Notes: generated by a model from the sequence alone, not told the origin. DNA of 12,844 nucleotides from Saprospiraceae bacterium (GCA_014379665.1 JACMLK010000182.1:1-12844); one strand, 5' to 3'. Shown: positions 1-7,086, counted from the stretch's first letter. Made by a program: numbers and translations.

Positions 1-33
1 AATTCTTTTTTCTTTGTGATAAATTAATCAGAT

Positions 34-624
34 ATGTTTTTAGAGCCGGGATTTAGAAGCCAGCGAAGCGGCTGGATAGAAGTAATCTGTGGCTCTATGT
101 TTTCAGGTAAAACTGAAGAACTGATACGTAGACTTAAAAGAGCCAGAATAGCTAATCAGCGGGTTCAGATATTTAAACCATCAAAAGACACCAGATATGA
201 CATCGTCAATGTGGTATCACATGACGAAAATGCTATGGAATCGCTTCCCATCCATACCAGTATTGAAATATTTGATCACGTTAGAGATATTAATGTCATT
301 GGCATTGATGAAGCTCAGTTTTTTGACGATAAACTTCCCGACGTATGCCAGAAACTGGCACTTAAAGGAGCCAGAGTTATTGTAGCCGGTCTCGATATGG
401 ACTTTAAAGGCAGACCCTTTGGTCCGATGCCCAATTTACTGGCTATTTCTGAATACATTACAAAAGTCCATGCCATATGTCCTCATTGTGGCAATCTGGC
501 TACACATTCTTATCGGTTGAGCAACGAACAGGATACTGTAGTATTAGGTGAAAAAGATAAATATGAACCCAGATGCAGGGTCTGTTATGAAATGGGAAAC
601 ATCCTTGATTTGAAATTAATTTGA
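34..624 (+). CDS. tdk: Thymidine kinase, type II (TK1-like)
   Basis: Cytosolic enzyme that phosphorylates thymidine to dTMP with ATP in pyrimidine salvage. The 196 residues carry the full type II pattern. A P-loop (GSMFSGKT, about residues 20-27) is followed by the IDEAQFF segment at about 91-97, in which Glu93 is the expected catalytic base. Two CxxC pairs (C149/C152 and C181/C184) form the structural zinc site around the lasso loop. Length is normal for the family. The start at 34 gives an N-terminus (MFLEPGF...[15 protein letters not shown]) of the kind I associate with Bacteroidota thymidine kinases. Only 33 bases precede it, so its promoter cannot be judged. The next gene follows after 73 bases on the same strand. 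Nothing is odd or truncated; identification is firm. Confidence 0.97.
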   Translation: MFLEPGFRSQRSGWIEVICGSMFSGKTEELIRRLKRARIANQRVQIFKPSKDTRYDIVNVVSHDENAMESLPIHTSIEIFDHVRDINVIGIDEAQFFDDKLPDVCQKLALKGARVIVAGLDMDFKGRPFGPMPNLLAISEYITKVHAICPHCGNLATHSYRLSNEQDTVVLGEKDKYEPRCRVCYEMGNILDLKLI

Positions 625-697
625 ATTTTTCATTAAATCGGTATTTATTAAATCAGTTTGTGAAATTTTTTGGCCTGTTAATCAGTTATTATGACAT

Positions 698-1531
698 ATG
701 AAATGCATTAAATATATTGTTTTATTGGCTTTTGTTGCTTTAGTATTTCTTTTTACCGGAGCAAAGGAACCTACTGATATCCCCGATTATGATGATTGTG
801 TAATTGAAAATACGGCATTTCGGGCTGGTGAGAAGATAGTGTATAAAGCATACTACAACTGGAAGTTTGTTTGGATTCCTGCTGGAGAAGCCGTATTTGA
901 TATTAAGGAAAATAAGGAGCATTATGAAATTACGGTGATTGGTAAGACTTATAAAGGATATGACGCTTTTTTCAGGGTAAGGGATTATTTCCATAGTGTA
1001 ATTGATAAAAAGACCATGTACCCCAAATACTTTGTACGCATTGTTGAGGAAGGTAATTACAGAAAATTTGACAGCCTGGTACTGCACCAGGATCAACTAA
1101 CAGCCATTAGTTTCAATGGGAAATCAAGAAATACCGCTAAACGTAAGGTTATTAGCATACAGGAGTGTACCCATGACCTTCTTTCTGTTTTGTATTTTAT
1201 GAGAAATATGAATGTTTCAAAATTCAAGCCGGGTGATATGATCCCCACAAAAATACTATTCGATGAGACCATCTATCCCATCAAAGTAAGATACGAAGGA
1301 AATTACAATAATTTTGAGATCAAAGACCTGGGTACTTTCAATACAATCAAAGTAATACCCGATCTGGTATCCGGTAATGTATTTAAAGACGGAAACCGCA
1401 TGAATGTATGGGTTACCAACGACGCTAATAAGCTACCCTTGCTAATCGAGTCTCCCCTTTCTGTGGGTAGCGCGAAAGCTGTCCTTAAATCTTACTCGGG
1501 TTTGAGATATAAGTTGAAAGAAATTAAGTAA
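698..1531 (+). CDS. DUF3108-type exported protein of unknown function
   Basis: A 277-residue protein with an N-terminal hydrophobic segment (about residues 5-21, VLLAFVALVFLF) after a Lys-containing start, consistent with a signal peptide; the mature protein probably lies in the periplasm. The body has the DUF3108 look: 'FRAGEKIVYKAYYNW...IPAGEAVFDI' near residues 42-68, then alternating beta-strand-like segments ending in 'YSGLRYKLKEIK'. The family assignment comes from remembered pattern, not a search. Function is unknown; a periplasmic or outer-membrane-associated beta-rich role is inference. It lies between tdk and rsmA on the same strand, 73 bases after tdk and about 60 before rsmA, so co-transcription with tdk is possible. 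No lipobox cysteine follows the hydrophobic segment. Confidence 0.8.
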   Translation: MKCIKYIVLLAFVALVFLFTGAKEPTDIPDYDDCVIENTAFRAGEKIVYKAYYNWKFVWIPAGEAVFDIKENKEHYEITVIGKTYKGYDAFFRVRDYFHSVIDKKTMYPKYFVRIVEEGNYRKFDSLVLHQDQLTAISFNGKSRNTAKRKVISIQECTHDLLSVLYFMRNMNVSKFKPGDMIPTKILFDETIYPIKVRYEGNYNNFEIKDLGTFNTIKVIPDLVSGNVFKDGNRMNVWVTNDANKLPLLIESPLSVGSAKAVLKSYSGLRYKLKEIK

Positions 1532-1570
1532 TACTCAAACGACAGATTTCAAACAGCCGCCTAAAAAGGC

Positions 1571-1578
1571 TACTTTTG
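1571..1578 (+). promoter_or_regulatory. Candidate -7 box for rsmA-yqeY (TACTTTTG)
   Basis: TACTTTTG matches the Bacteroidota -7 consensus TAnnTTTG. A weak -33 (TTTC, 1547-1550) lies 20 bases upstream. A start of transcription a few bases after 1578 would leave only about 4-13 bases of leader before the plausible ATGs at 1590 and 1596. A second near-match (CACTTTTG) lies at 1579-1586. Confidence 0.5.
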
Positions 1579-1595
1579 CACTTTTGAATATGTAC

Positions 1596-2375
1596 ATGAA
1601 AGCAAAAAAATCCTTTGGACAACATTTTCTGGTCAATGAGCATATCGCTGAAAAAATTGCCAACGGATTGTTAAAATCAGATGGCTTTAGAAATGTATTG
1701 GAAATTGGTCCGGGCAAAGGGGTGCTGACCAAATATCTGTCAAAACACGATACACACCTTAAAGTCGTCGAGGCAGATCAGGACATGGTAGAGTTCCTGA
1801 CCAGAAACAAAATCATAGATCCGGACCAGCTCATTTTTCTTGATTTTCTTAAATTAAATTTGTCCAAAGTATTTGAAGGAGAACAGTTCTATCTGATAGG
1901 TAATTATCCTTACAATATATCATCGCAGATACTTTTTAAGATGATCAACTCAAAAGAACTGGTGCCTGAAATGGTCGGCATGTTTCAAAAAGAAGTAGCA
2001 GACAGGGTAGTGGCTCCTCCCGGATCAAAAACCTACGGTGTCATCAGCGTGCTGATTCAGGCATATTATGAAGGCAGTACTATCATTGATGTGGCTCCTG
2101 GTTCTTTTAGTCCACCTCCAAAAGTAAACTCCAGCGTAATCAGATTAGTCAGGAAGGCAGATTATACCTTGCCCTGCGACGAACGATTGTTCAGGACAGT
2201 AGTAAAGACCAGTTTTAATTCCAGAAGGAAGATGTTGCGCAATACCCTGAAGCCACTGGTTCAGGATCATAAGATACTGGAAGACCCCTTTTTTACCCAA
2301 AGACCGGAGCAACTAAGTGTGCAGGACTTTGTTGATATAACCATAAAATTGTCCAATCAACTTAAAACAGAATAA
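1596..2375 (+). CDS. rsmA: 16S rRNA adenine(1518/1519)-N6,N6-dimethyltransferase
   Basis: KsgA/RsmA uses S-adenosylmethionine to dimethylate two adjacent adenines in the 3'-terminal hairpin of 16S rRNA, late in 30S assembly. The signature elements are all present: 'KAKKSFGQHFL' at the N-terminus, SAM motif I 'VLEIGPGKG' about 40 residues in, the catalytic motif IV 'NYPYNIS' near residue 105, and the C-terminal 'FNSRRKMLRNTL' of the RNA-binding domain. I place the start at ATG 1596, where family members begin with 'M-K/R-A-K-K-S'. ATG 1590 (two residues longer) and TTG 1584 are in-frame alternatives. No Shine-Dalgarno is visible. The stop is separated from the next ATG by a single base, which suggests translational coupling. 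Full length at about 259 residues. Confidence 0.97.
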   Translation: MKAKKSFGQHFLVNEHIAEKIANGLLKSDGFRNVLEIGPGKGVLTKYLSKHDTHLKVVEADQDMVEFLTRNKIIDPDQLIFLDFLKLNLSKVFEGEQFYLIGNYPYNISSQILFKMINSKELVPEMVGMFQKEVADRVVAPPGSKTYGVISVLIQAYYEGSTIIDVAPGSFSPPPKVNSSVIRLVRKADYTLPCDERLFRTVVKTSFNSRRKMLRNTLKPLVQDHKILEDPFFTQRPEQLSVQDFVDITIKLSNQLKTE

Positions 2376-2376
2376 T

Positions 2377-2823
2377 ATGAATCTGGAAGAAAAAATCACC
2401 AATGACCTGAAAGAAGCCATGAAAAGCAAAGATCAGGCTGCTTTACGATCAGTAAGGGCCATTAAAGCAGCTATTTTGTTGTTTAAAACTGATGGAAGCG
2501 GTGATGTTCTTGATACGGACAAAGAAATAAAATTACTGCAAAAACTTGTCAAACAAAGACAGGATTCATTGGATATTTTCACCAAACAAGGCAGGGAAGA
2601 TCTGGCCAACACTGAAAGTGAAGAAATAGCCATCATACAGAAATATCTGCCGGAACAGTTGTCCGAAAAAGACTTGCAAGACGCCATAAAAGCAATCATA
2701 ACTGAAAGCGGTGCTACTTCAATCAAAGATATGGGTAAAGTCATCGGACTGGCAAATCAACGATTATCAGGTAGAGCAGATGGAAAAGCTGTTGCTGCGG
2801 CCGTGAAGGATTTATTGAACTAA
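2377..2823 (+). CDS. GatB/YqeY-domain protein
   Basis: A 148-residue stand-alone YqeY protein, the usual length for the family. It opens with the typical helical segment 'MNLEEKITNDLKEAMKSKD', continues through 'QRQDSLDIFTKQGREDLANTE', which precedes the 'YLPEQLSE' hinge, and ends with 'GKVIGLANQRLSGRADGKAVAAAV', which resembles the tRNA-contacting tail domain of the GatB amidotransferase subunit. By homology it is a cytosolic, probably tRNA- or RNA-associated protein, but its exact role in bacteria is not settled. It starts one base after the rsmA stop and must be read from the same transcript. It is the last gene of this block: the next gene, queG, is convergent, and the gap between them holds a period-8 repeat. 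Confidence 0.92.
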   Translation: MNLEEKITNDLKEAMKSKDQAALRSVRAIKAAILLFKTDGSGDVLDTDKEIKLLQKLVKQRQDSLDIFTKQGREDLANTESEEIAIIQKYLPEQLSEKDLQDAIKAIITESGATSIKDMGKVIGLANQRLSGRADGKAVAAAVKDLLN

Positions 2824-2856
2824 CTTAATTGAACTATCACTGATTTATTTTGTGAA

Positions 2857-2886
2857 CCTTCGTGTCTTAGTGCCTTAGTAGCAATT
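2857..2886. repeat. Period-8 repeat, copy A (CCTTnGTG x3 + GCAATT)
   Basis: Three consecutive octamers, CCTTCGTG, TCTTAGTG and CCTTAGTA, are followed by GCAATT. A second copy with the same layout lies at 7196-7225; the two agree at 23 of 30 positions. Both lie in gaps between convergent genes. This copy begins 33 bases after the YqeY stop and ends 39 bases before the queG stop. It has no open frame of note and is probably a dispersed non-coding element. Confidence 0.6.
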
Positions 2887-2925
2887 CTTTCTGCCGCAAA
2901 GAGTCACCAATTCCTTTCCAATACT

Positions 2926-3849
2926 TCATTTCAAAAATTCAATATTTCTTTTCAGTCCTGCGTATTTCGTCCTTTTCACGGCACTACCCTGGAAAAGAAG
3001 GTCAAATACAGGCTCGGTGATATCCTGCCATTCTTCTTTGGTGGTGGAGAGAAGTTCCGGTTTTGGAAGGAAATTTTCCTCTTCATGGGGTGTAGAAAAA
3101 CGATTCCACGGACAAACCTGCTGACAGATGTCACAACCAAACATCCAGTTTTCCATTTTGCCCTTGTATTCAGTTGGTATAGCCTCTTTCAACTCAATGG
3201 TCAGGTATGATATACAACGACTGCCATCCATAAAATAACCAGCCGGACTTATTGCTTCCGTAGGGCATGCCTCTATACAGCGCGTGCATGTACCGCAATA
3301 ATCAGATATGGGTACATCATAATGTAGTTCCAGGTCCAGAATGATCTCTGCGAGAAAAAAAAACGAACCCTTTTTAGGATGTATGAGCATGGTGTTTTTA
3401 CCTACCCATCCCAAACCACCTCGTTTAGCCCAGTCGCGCTCCAGTACAGGAGCTGAATCTACAAATTCCCGCCCGTTCACATCACCAAAAGTAAGCTTTA
3501 TCCATTCAAAAAGAAGGCGTAGTTTTTTACGCACTACTTTGTGATAATCTTTCCCGTACGCGTACATGGATATTTTTGGTGCATCAGAATCAATCTGTTT
3601 TTCAGTGGAGAAATAGTTGTACGCCAGTGATATAACACTTTTTGCCCCGTGAACAAGAAGTGTCGGATCTACCCGCTTATCGAAGTGACCTTCCATATAT
3701 GACATTTCTCCGTGGTAGTTTTGGTTTAACCACTTCTCGAGATTACTGGCTTCTTCCATCATAAATTCAGCTTTGGATATACTGCAAAGGGAAAAACCAA
3801 GTTCTGTTGATTTTTTTTTAATGACCAGACTTCTTTGCTGAATATTCAT
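2926..3849 (-). CDS. queG: Epoxyqueuosine reductase
   Basis: QueG reduces epoxyqueuosine to queuosine at position 34 of GUN-anticodon tRNAs, the last step of queuosine synthesis, using cobalamin and two [4Fe-4S] clusters. The 307 residues show the expected parts. 'EFVDSAPVLERDWAKRGGLGWVGKN' (about 128-152) holds the proposed catalytic Asp131. The first ferredoxin-like cluster motif is C185-x2-C188-x2-C191-x3-C195-P. The second group is C239-x2-C242-x3-C246-P-W, with C212 in between. Length is on the short side of normal but all cluster cysteines are present. It is read toward YqeY (convergent) and lies downstream of marC on the same strand, separated by the stem-loop spacer. A probable own promoter sits just upstream (3869-3898). 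No other queuosine gene is in the window. Confidence 0.96.
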   Translation of the reverse strand: MNIQQRSLVIKKKSTELGFSLCSISKAEFMMEEASNLEKWLNQNYHGEMSYMEGHFDKRVDPTLLVHGAKSVISLAYNYFSTEKQIDSDAPKISMYAYGKDYHKVVRKKLRLLFEWIKLTFGDVNGREFVDSAPVLERDWAKRGGLGWVGKNTMLIHPKKGSFFFLAEIILDLELHYDVPISDYCGTCTRCIEACPTEAISPAGYFMDGSRCISYLTIELKEAIPTEYKGKMENWMFGCDICQQVCPWNRFSTPHEEENFLPKPELLSTTKEEWQDITEPVFDLLFQGSAVKRTKYAGLKRNIEFLK

Positions 3850-3868
3850 GACGGTGCTGAGTAAAATT

Positions 3869-3898
3869 CAAAGATAAACAGTTCCTGAATTATGTCAG
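3869..3898 (-). promoter_or_regulatory. Candidate queG promoter
   Basis: On the minus strand TATCTTTG (3876 to 3869) matches TAnnTTTG. CTG (3898 to 3896), one change from the -33 TTG, lies 19 bases upstream. The -7 box ends 20 bases before the queG start codon, so the leader would be short. This implies queG can be transcribed without marC. Confidence 0.45.
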
Positions 3899-3968
3899 TG
3901 CTCTGTCCGGATAATAAGTTAAATTAAAATGGCCGCTATTTTTTAAAAAATCAAGACAAGTAAGCGAT

Positions 3969-4059
3969 CTTTTACAACAGTAAAAGTAGATGCCCACCAG
4001 TGGCATCTAAGCGAAGTTGCCGCTAGCGGATGGGCAGCAATAGAAATAGCAGTAGCTAT
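3969..4059. other. Cluster of stem-loops between queG and marC
   Basis: Four inverted repeats follow each other within 91 bases: CTTTTAC/GTAAAAG (3969-3986, 4-base loop), GATGCC/GGCATC (3989-4006, 7-base loop), the perfect palindrome CCGCTAGCGG (4020-4029), and ATAGC/GCTAT (4046-4059, 4-base loop). TGCCCA (3991-3996) can pair alternatively with TGGGCA (4031-4036). The core 3989-4040 is clearly richer in G+C than its surroundings. It could be a structured RNA, a folded leader or trailer of the marC-queG strand, or the remnant of a palindromic mobile element. I do not recognise it. Short frames are open on both strands here (see findings), but neither is a convincing gene. Confidence 0.4.
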
Positions 4060-4130
4060 GGCGAGTATTTTTAACATAGAAATTTGGAAAAAGAACAACA
4101 GTTTATTAAGTGCTTTATTTTGATAGAGCA

Positions 4131-4739
4131 TTAAGTTCCCTTCAAAAAACCCAGCTTCTGATCCGGAGTAATGACAAGATGAAAGTTTTCTTTGAACAAT
4201 TTAATGGCAATCGCCAAAAGGATGATGCCAAATACCTTGCGCAAAATGTTTGTACCGGCATCACCCAATCTGTCTTTGATCCATGTAGAATAATGCAGTA
4301 CTGCAAAAACCAGCACAATATTCAGAAATATAGCGATTAAAATATCGATATTATCATATTTAGATTTCAACGAAATGATGGTTGTCATTGTTCCTGCGCC
4401 GGCAATCAAAGGAAATGCAATGGGTACCACTGTACCGACAGAGGCTTGTCCCTGGCTTTCTCTGAAAAATCTTACGCCCAGGATCATCTCCAGACCAATA
4501 AAAAAAAGAATGATTGCACCGGCTACGGCAAACGATTGTACATCCAGACCAAAGAGTTTTAATATTCCTTCGCCTGCAAATAAAAATGCCACCATCAGTC
4601 CCATGGAGACTATGGCTGCTTTCATAGAATCTACTTCCACTCCCTTCTTTTTAAGATCGATGATGACGGGAATATTTCCAATGATGTCTATCACAGAAAA
4701 TAATATTAATGCTATACTTAGTATATTTTGAACATTCAT
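4131..4739 (-). CDS. MarC-family integral membrane protein
   Basis: A 202-residue inner-membrane protein with about six hydrophobic segments: roughly residues 5-27, 43-63, 68-88, 105-123, 133-150 and 166-183. Family features include 'LFSVIDIIGNIPVII' near the N-terminus, 'FFIGLEMILG' in the middle, and 'PIAFPLIAGAGTMTTII' at about 106-122. The MarC (UPF0056) family was named from the marRAB locus, but a role in multidrug resistance was not upheld, so transport substrate and function are unknown. Length is normal. It is divergent from blaI across a 304-base gap and upstream of queG on the same strand. A TAnnTTTG match lies only two bases before the ATG (4742-4749), which would give a leaderless or non-functional arrangement. 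The next Met (residue 39) would delete the first membrane segment, so I keep this start. Confidence 0.93.
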   Translation of the reverse strand: MNVQNILSIALILFSVIDIIGNIPVIIDLKKKGVEVDSMKAAIVSMGLMVAFLFAGEGILKLFGLDVQSFAVAGAIILFFIGLEMILGVRFFRESQGQASVGTVVPIAFPLIAGAGTMTTIISLKSKYDNIDILIAIFLNIVLVFAVLHYSTWIKDRLGDAGTNILRKVFGIILLAIAIKLFKENFHLVITPDQKLGFLKGT

Positions 4740-4883
4740 GGCAAATATAATTCTAATAACTCCATATATAAAGACAGAAAATAAAATATAATGTTGCTAA
4801 AAATGAGTTTTACTTATAAAAGTTGACACAACTTTAACAATTTTATAACTTGAACTGTCATTCTGCAGATAGAATTTTAAAAT

Positions 4884-4926
4884 AATGTACAAAACAGTTG
4901 CATAACTAAATAATACGTTGTACATT
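4884..4926. promoter_or_regulatory. Inverted TGTACA repeats flanking the blaI -33 box
   Basis: AATGTACAA (4884-4892) and its exact reverse complement TTGTACATT (4918-4926) are separated by 25 bases, with centres 34 bp apart. Each contains the palindromic core TGTACA. The second copy runs into the -7 box. TACATTTGTG (4921-4930) matches the TACAnnTGTA type of BlaI/MecI operator at all but the last base. Binding by the adjacent BlaI is inference. Confidence 0.5.
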
Positions 4927-4928
4927 TG
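4898..4928 (+). promoter_or_regulatory. Promoter of blaI-M56 operon
   Basis: TTG (4898-4900), a 20-base spacer, then TACATTTG (4921-4928) closely match the Bacteroidota primary-sigma promoter. Transcription would begin near 4933-4936, giving a leader of about 110 bases before the blaI ATG. The operator-like repeats described at 4884-4926 overlap it, so a bound repressor would block polymerase. Confidence 0.65.
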
Positions 4929-5043
4929 TGTTGTTAGTTGTTACTTTCATAATTTTGAAAGAATAAATCAGGTTATGCTTCATTTATTTAATACTATTTT
5001 ACTAATTATACCATCTACGATAATAATCATATAAAACAGAAAT

Positions 5044-5415
5044 ATGCAAAAACTGACAAAAGCAGAAGAAGAGATCATGCAGTTGTTTTGGGTTCTGGGA
5101 CCATCGCTGGTGAGTGCCCTCATAGAAGCAATGCCCGAACCCAAACCACCACATTCTTCGGTATCTTCCATCGTCCGGATTTTGGAGAAAAAAGGATTTA
5201 TACAACATAAGGCCTATGGCAAAACATTTGAATATTTTCCTGTGATCAGCAAAAAAGCATATTCACAATTTTCATTGAGCAAACTGGTAGCCAACTACTT
5301 CGAAGGATCTGTAAATGAGCTGGTATCTTTTCTTGTGAAAGAAAATGACATTACGCTCTCGGAACTGGAGAAGATAAAACAGGAATTATCTTCAAAAAAA
5401 TCACTAAAAAATTAA
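5044..5415 (+). CDS. BlaI/MecI/CopY-family transcriptional repressor
   Basis: A 123-residue cytosolic DNA-binding protein of the penicillinase-repressor family. The N-terminal winged helix-turn-helix covers about residues 1-75: 'LTKAEEEIMQLFW' (first helix), 'PHSSVSSIVRILEKKGFIQHKAYGKTFEYFPVIS' (recognition helix and wing). The C-terminal helical part 'FSLSKLVANYFEGSVNELVSFLVKEND' mediates dimerisation in characterised members; in BlaI/MecI this region is where the protease cut inactivates the repressor. Length is complete. The M56 peptidase gene follows after six bases, the classic repressor-sensor arrangement. Its own promoter carries operator-like repeats, so autorepression is likely. No beta-lactamase or other obvious target gene is nearby, and the regulon cannot be read from this window. 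Confidence 0.95.
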   Translation: MQKLTKAEEEIMQLFWVLGPSLVSALIEAMPEPKPPHSSVSSIVRILEKKGFIQHKAYGKTFEYFPVISKKAYSQFSLSKLVANYFEGSVNELVSFLVKENDITLSELEKIKQELSSKKSLKN

Positions 5416-5421
5416 ACCGCC

Positions 5422-7074
5422 ATGTTTACTTATCTTATACAATCCAGTACGTGCCTCATCATATTTTATATCATATTTCATATGTGTTTGAAGCATGAGA
5501 CATTTTTCAGATACAACAGAGTTTATTTGTTGGTATCCATGATTTTTGCCCTTATACTTCCATTGCTTGGTAAGATGATAGAATTGACTGCTGATGAACC
5601 TGTGGTAAGATGGAATTATTTTGCAGATGATATTGGTTTTGCCGTGAAAGATTATACAAGGCAGGATATAATCACAGATTACATATCTATTGGGATGTGG
5701 AGTATTTACTTAACTGGCGTTTCGTTAATTTTGGCGAGGTTGTTTTACGGGATATTTAAAATATATGGCTATGCTACATCCGGTACCTATGAGTATAAAA
5801 ATGATTTACGCATTGTCACTACGGATAAAGTGCACTTGCCATTCTCGTTTTTCAATACCATTTATATTAGTCGTCATATTCCTTTAAGTGATCACATACA
5901 AACTATTTTTGAGCACGAAAAGATTCATATCCGGCAATGGCATACCCTGGATGTATTGTTTTCCGAAGTGGTACACGCTTTTTTCTGGTTTAACCCGGTA
6001 TGTATATTCTATAAACGTGCTTTGCGCCAATCACACGAATATCTTGCTGATGCATATGTCAGCAATAACAGTTCTGTCAGCAGCTATGCTTCATTACTGT
6101 TGAGCAAAAGTCAGACAGGGGTGGAATTAGCGCTGGCCAATCATTTTTTTCATTCACAAATTAAAAAACGTATTACAATGATGTACACAAAAAATTCGAA
6201 TAAAAAGGCAATCTGGAAATATGCTTTGCTGCTACCCGTGTTGTTTTTATTTTTAATATTGTTTTCTTCTGCCAAAATGCATCTAACCAATACGGTTGAA
6301 GGGAAAGGAATGGCTGCAGATACCATAACTCCGCCACCGGCACCACCATCCACACCTTCTCCTTATAAATCAAAATTTCCTGGAAATGTAAAAGCTATAA
6401 CTACAGAAAATAATAAAGTTAAAGTCGAACTTAAAAATGGAAAGTTCGAAAAATATGACCTGAACAAAGACAAAGACAAAAAAGCATATCAAGCTAGATA
6501 CGGTGATCTCCCCGCTCCTCCTCCACCGCCACCACTCCCAACTGCGCCGATGCCTGATCGGATAGCTCCGGCACCCCACACACCTCCGGTTCCACCGATA
6601 CCTCCGGCTCCGCCCATAGCACCAATTCCATCGATTGATAAAATCAATCCGCCTGATGCGCCTTCACCTCCGCCAACTCCGGTATTTAAATTGGTTGATG
6701 AAATGCCCAGATTTCCGGGGTGTGAACATATGTCAGACATGAACGCAAGAAAAGAATGTGCAGGTCAAAAAATGCTCGAATATGTTTACACAAATGTTAA
6801 ATATCCTGCTGAAGCAAGAGAAAAAGGGATAGAAGGGAACTGTATAGTTCAATTTATTATAGACAAAAATGGGTATATCAACGACCTGAAGATAATTAGA
6901 GACATTGGTGGCGGTTGCGGGGATGAAGTGAAACGTGTCCTTACTACGATGAACAGTATGTCTGAGCGATGGATACCCGGTAAAGATAAAGGGCAGAACG
7001 TAAATGTACTATACACCTTACCCGTAAAGTTTTCACTTGGTAATCAGGGTGACATAAATGAAATAAAAAAATAA
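5422..7074 (+). CDS. M56-family (BlaR1-like) membrane metallopeptidase with TonB C-terminal domain
   Basis: A 550-residue inner-membrane protein and probable signalling partner of the upstream BlaI. Hydrophobic segments at about 4-21, 34-50, 91-114 and 265-284 frame an M56 peptidase domain with the zinc motif H165-E-K-I-H169; Glu206 in 'SHEYLAD' is the likely third ligand. After the last membrane segment the protein has no penicillin-binding sensor domain like that of staphylococcal BlaR1. Instead it has a charged module (321-361, 'VKVELKNGKFEKYDLNKD'), a long Pro-rich linker (about 362-420) and a TonB C-terminal domain (about 431-540, with 'EMPRFPGCE', 'VKYPAEAREKGIEG' and 'YTLPVKFSL'). Two cysteines (434, 446) sit just ahead of it, a pattern I associate with Bacteroidota TonB domains. 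The tail would be periplasmic. What signal it senses is unknown. Six bases separate it from blaI. Confidence 0.93.
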   Translation: MFTYLIQSSTCLIIFYIIFHMCLKHETFFRYNRVYLLVSMIFALILPLLGKMIELTADEPVVRWNYFADDIGFAVKDYTRQDIITDYISIGMWSIYLTGVSLILARLFYGIFKIYGYATSGTYEYKNDLRIVTTDKVHLPFSFFNTIYISRHIPLSDHIQTIFEHEKIHIRQWHTLDVLFSEVVHAFFWFNPVCIFYKRALRQSHEYLADAYVSNNSSVSSYASLLLSKSQTGVELALANHFFHSQIKKRITMMYTKNSNKKAIWKYALLLPVLFLFLILFSSAKMHLTNTVEGKGMAADTITPPPAPPSTPSPYKSKFPGNVKAITTENNKVKVELKNGKFEKYDLNKDKDKKAYQARYGDLPAPPPPPPLPTAPMPDRIAPAPHTPPVPPIPPAPPIAPIPSIDKINPPDAPSPPPTPVFKLVDEMPRFPGCEHMSDMNARKECAGQKMLEYVYTNVKYPAEAREKGIEGNCIVQFIIDKNGYINDLKIIRDIGGGCGDEVKRVLTTMNSMSERWIPGKDKGQNVNVLYTLPVKFSLGNQGDINEIKK

Positions 7075-7086
7075 CTGTATAATGGC

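Larger units (their letters stand above)
4740..5043. other. Divergent marC-blaI intergenic region
   Basis: A very AT-rich 304-base spacer without a credible gene. It holds the blaI promoter and its operator-like repeats (4884-4930). A short inverted repeat, CTTTCA/TGAAAG (4944-4961, 6-base spacer), lies downstream of the predicted transcription start, so it would fall in the blaI leader RNA. The segment 4962-5043 shows nothing beyond AT richness. Confidence 0.6.

Noticed and set aside
740..1096. 118-codon minus-strand frame inside the DUF3108-type gene.
   Set aside because: AT-rich antisense frame without domain features; the plus-strand gene has a signal peptide and family-like sequence.
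3994..4006. GCCACTGG on the minus strand upstream of queG, suggesting a cobalamin riboswitch for this B12-dependent enzyme.
   Set aside because: None of the other conserved blocks of the cobalamin riboswitch is visible around it. The short match falls inside an ordinary inverted repeat. No preQ1-type aptamer was seen either.
4375..4731. 118-codon plus-strand frame inside marC.
   Set aside because: Antisense to a clear membrane protein, with no domain or promoter of its own.
4742..4749. TATATTTG on the minus strand as the marC promoter.
   Set aside because: It ends two bases before the ATG, which leaves no room for a normal start of transcription. No -33 box is seen at the right spacing, so I do not list it as a feature.
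6489..6740. Minus-strand frame encoding a Gly-rich protein.
   Set aside because: It is the mirror of the Pro-rich codons of the M56-TonB gene and has no independent support.
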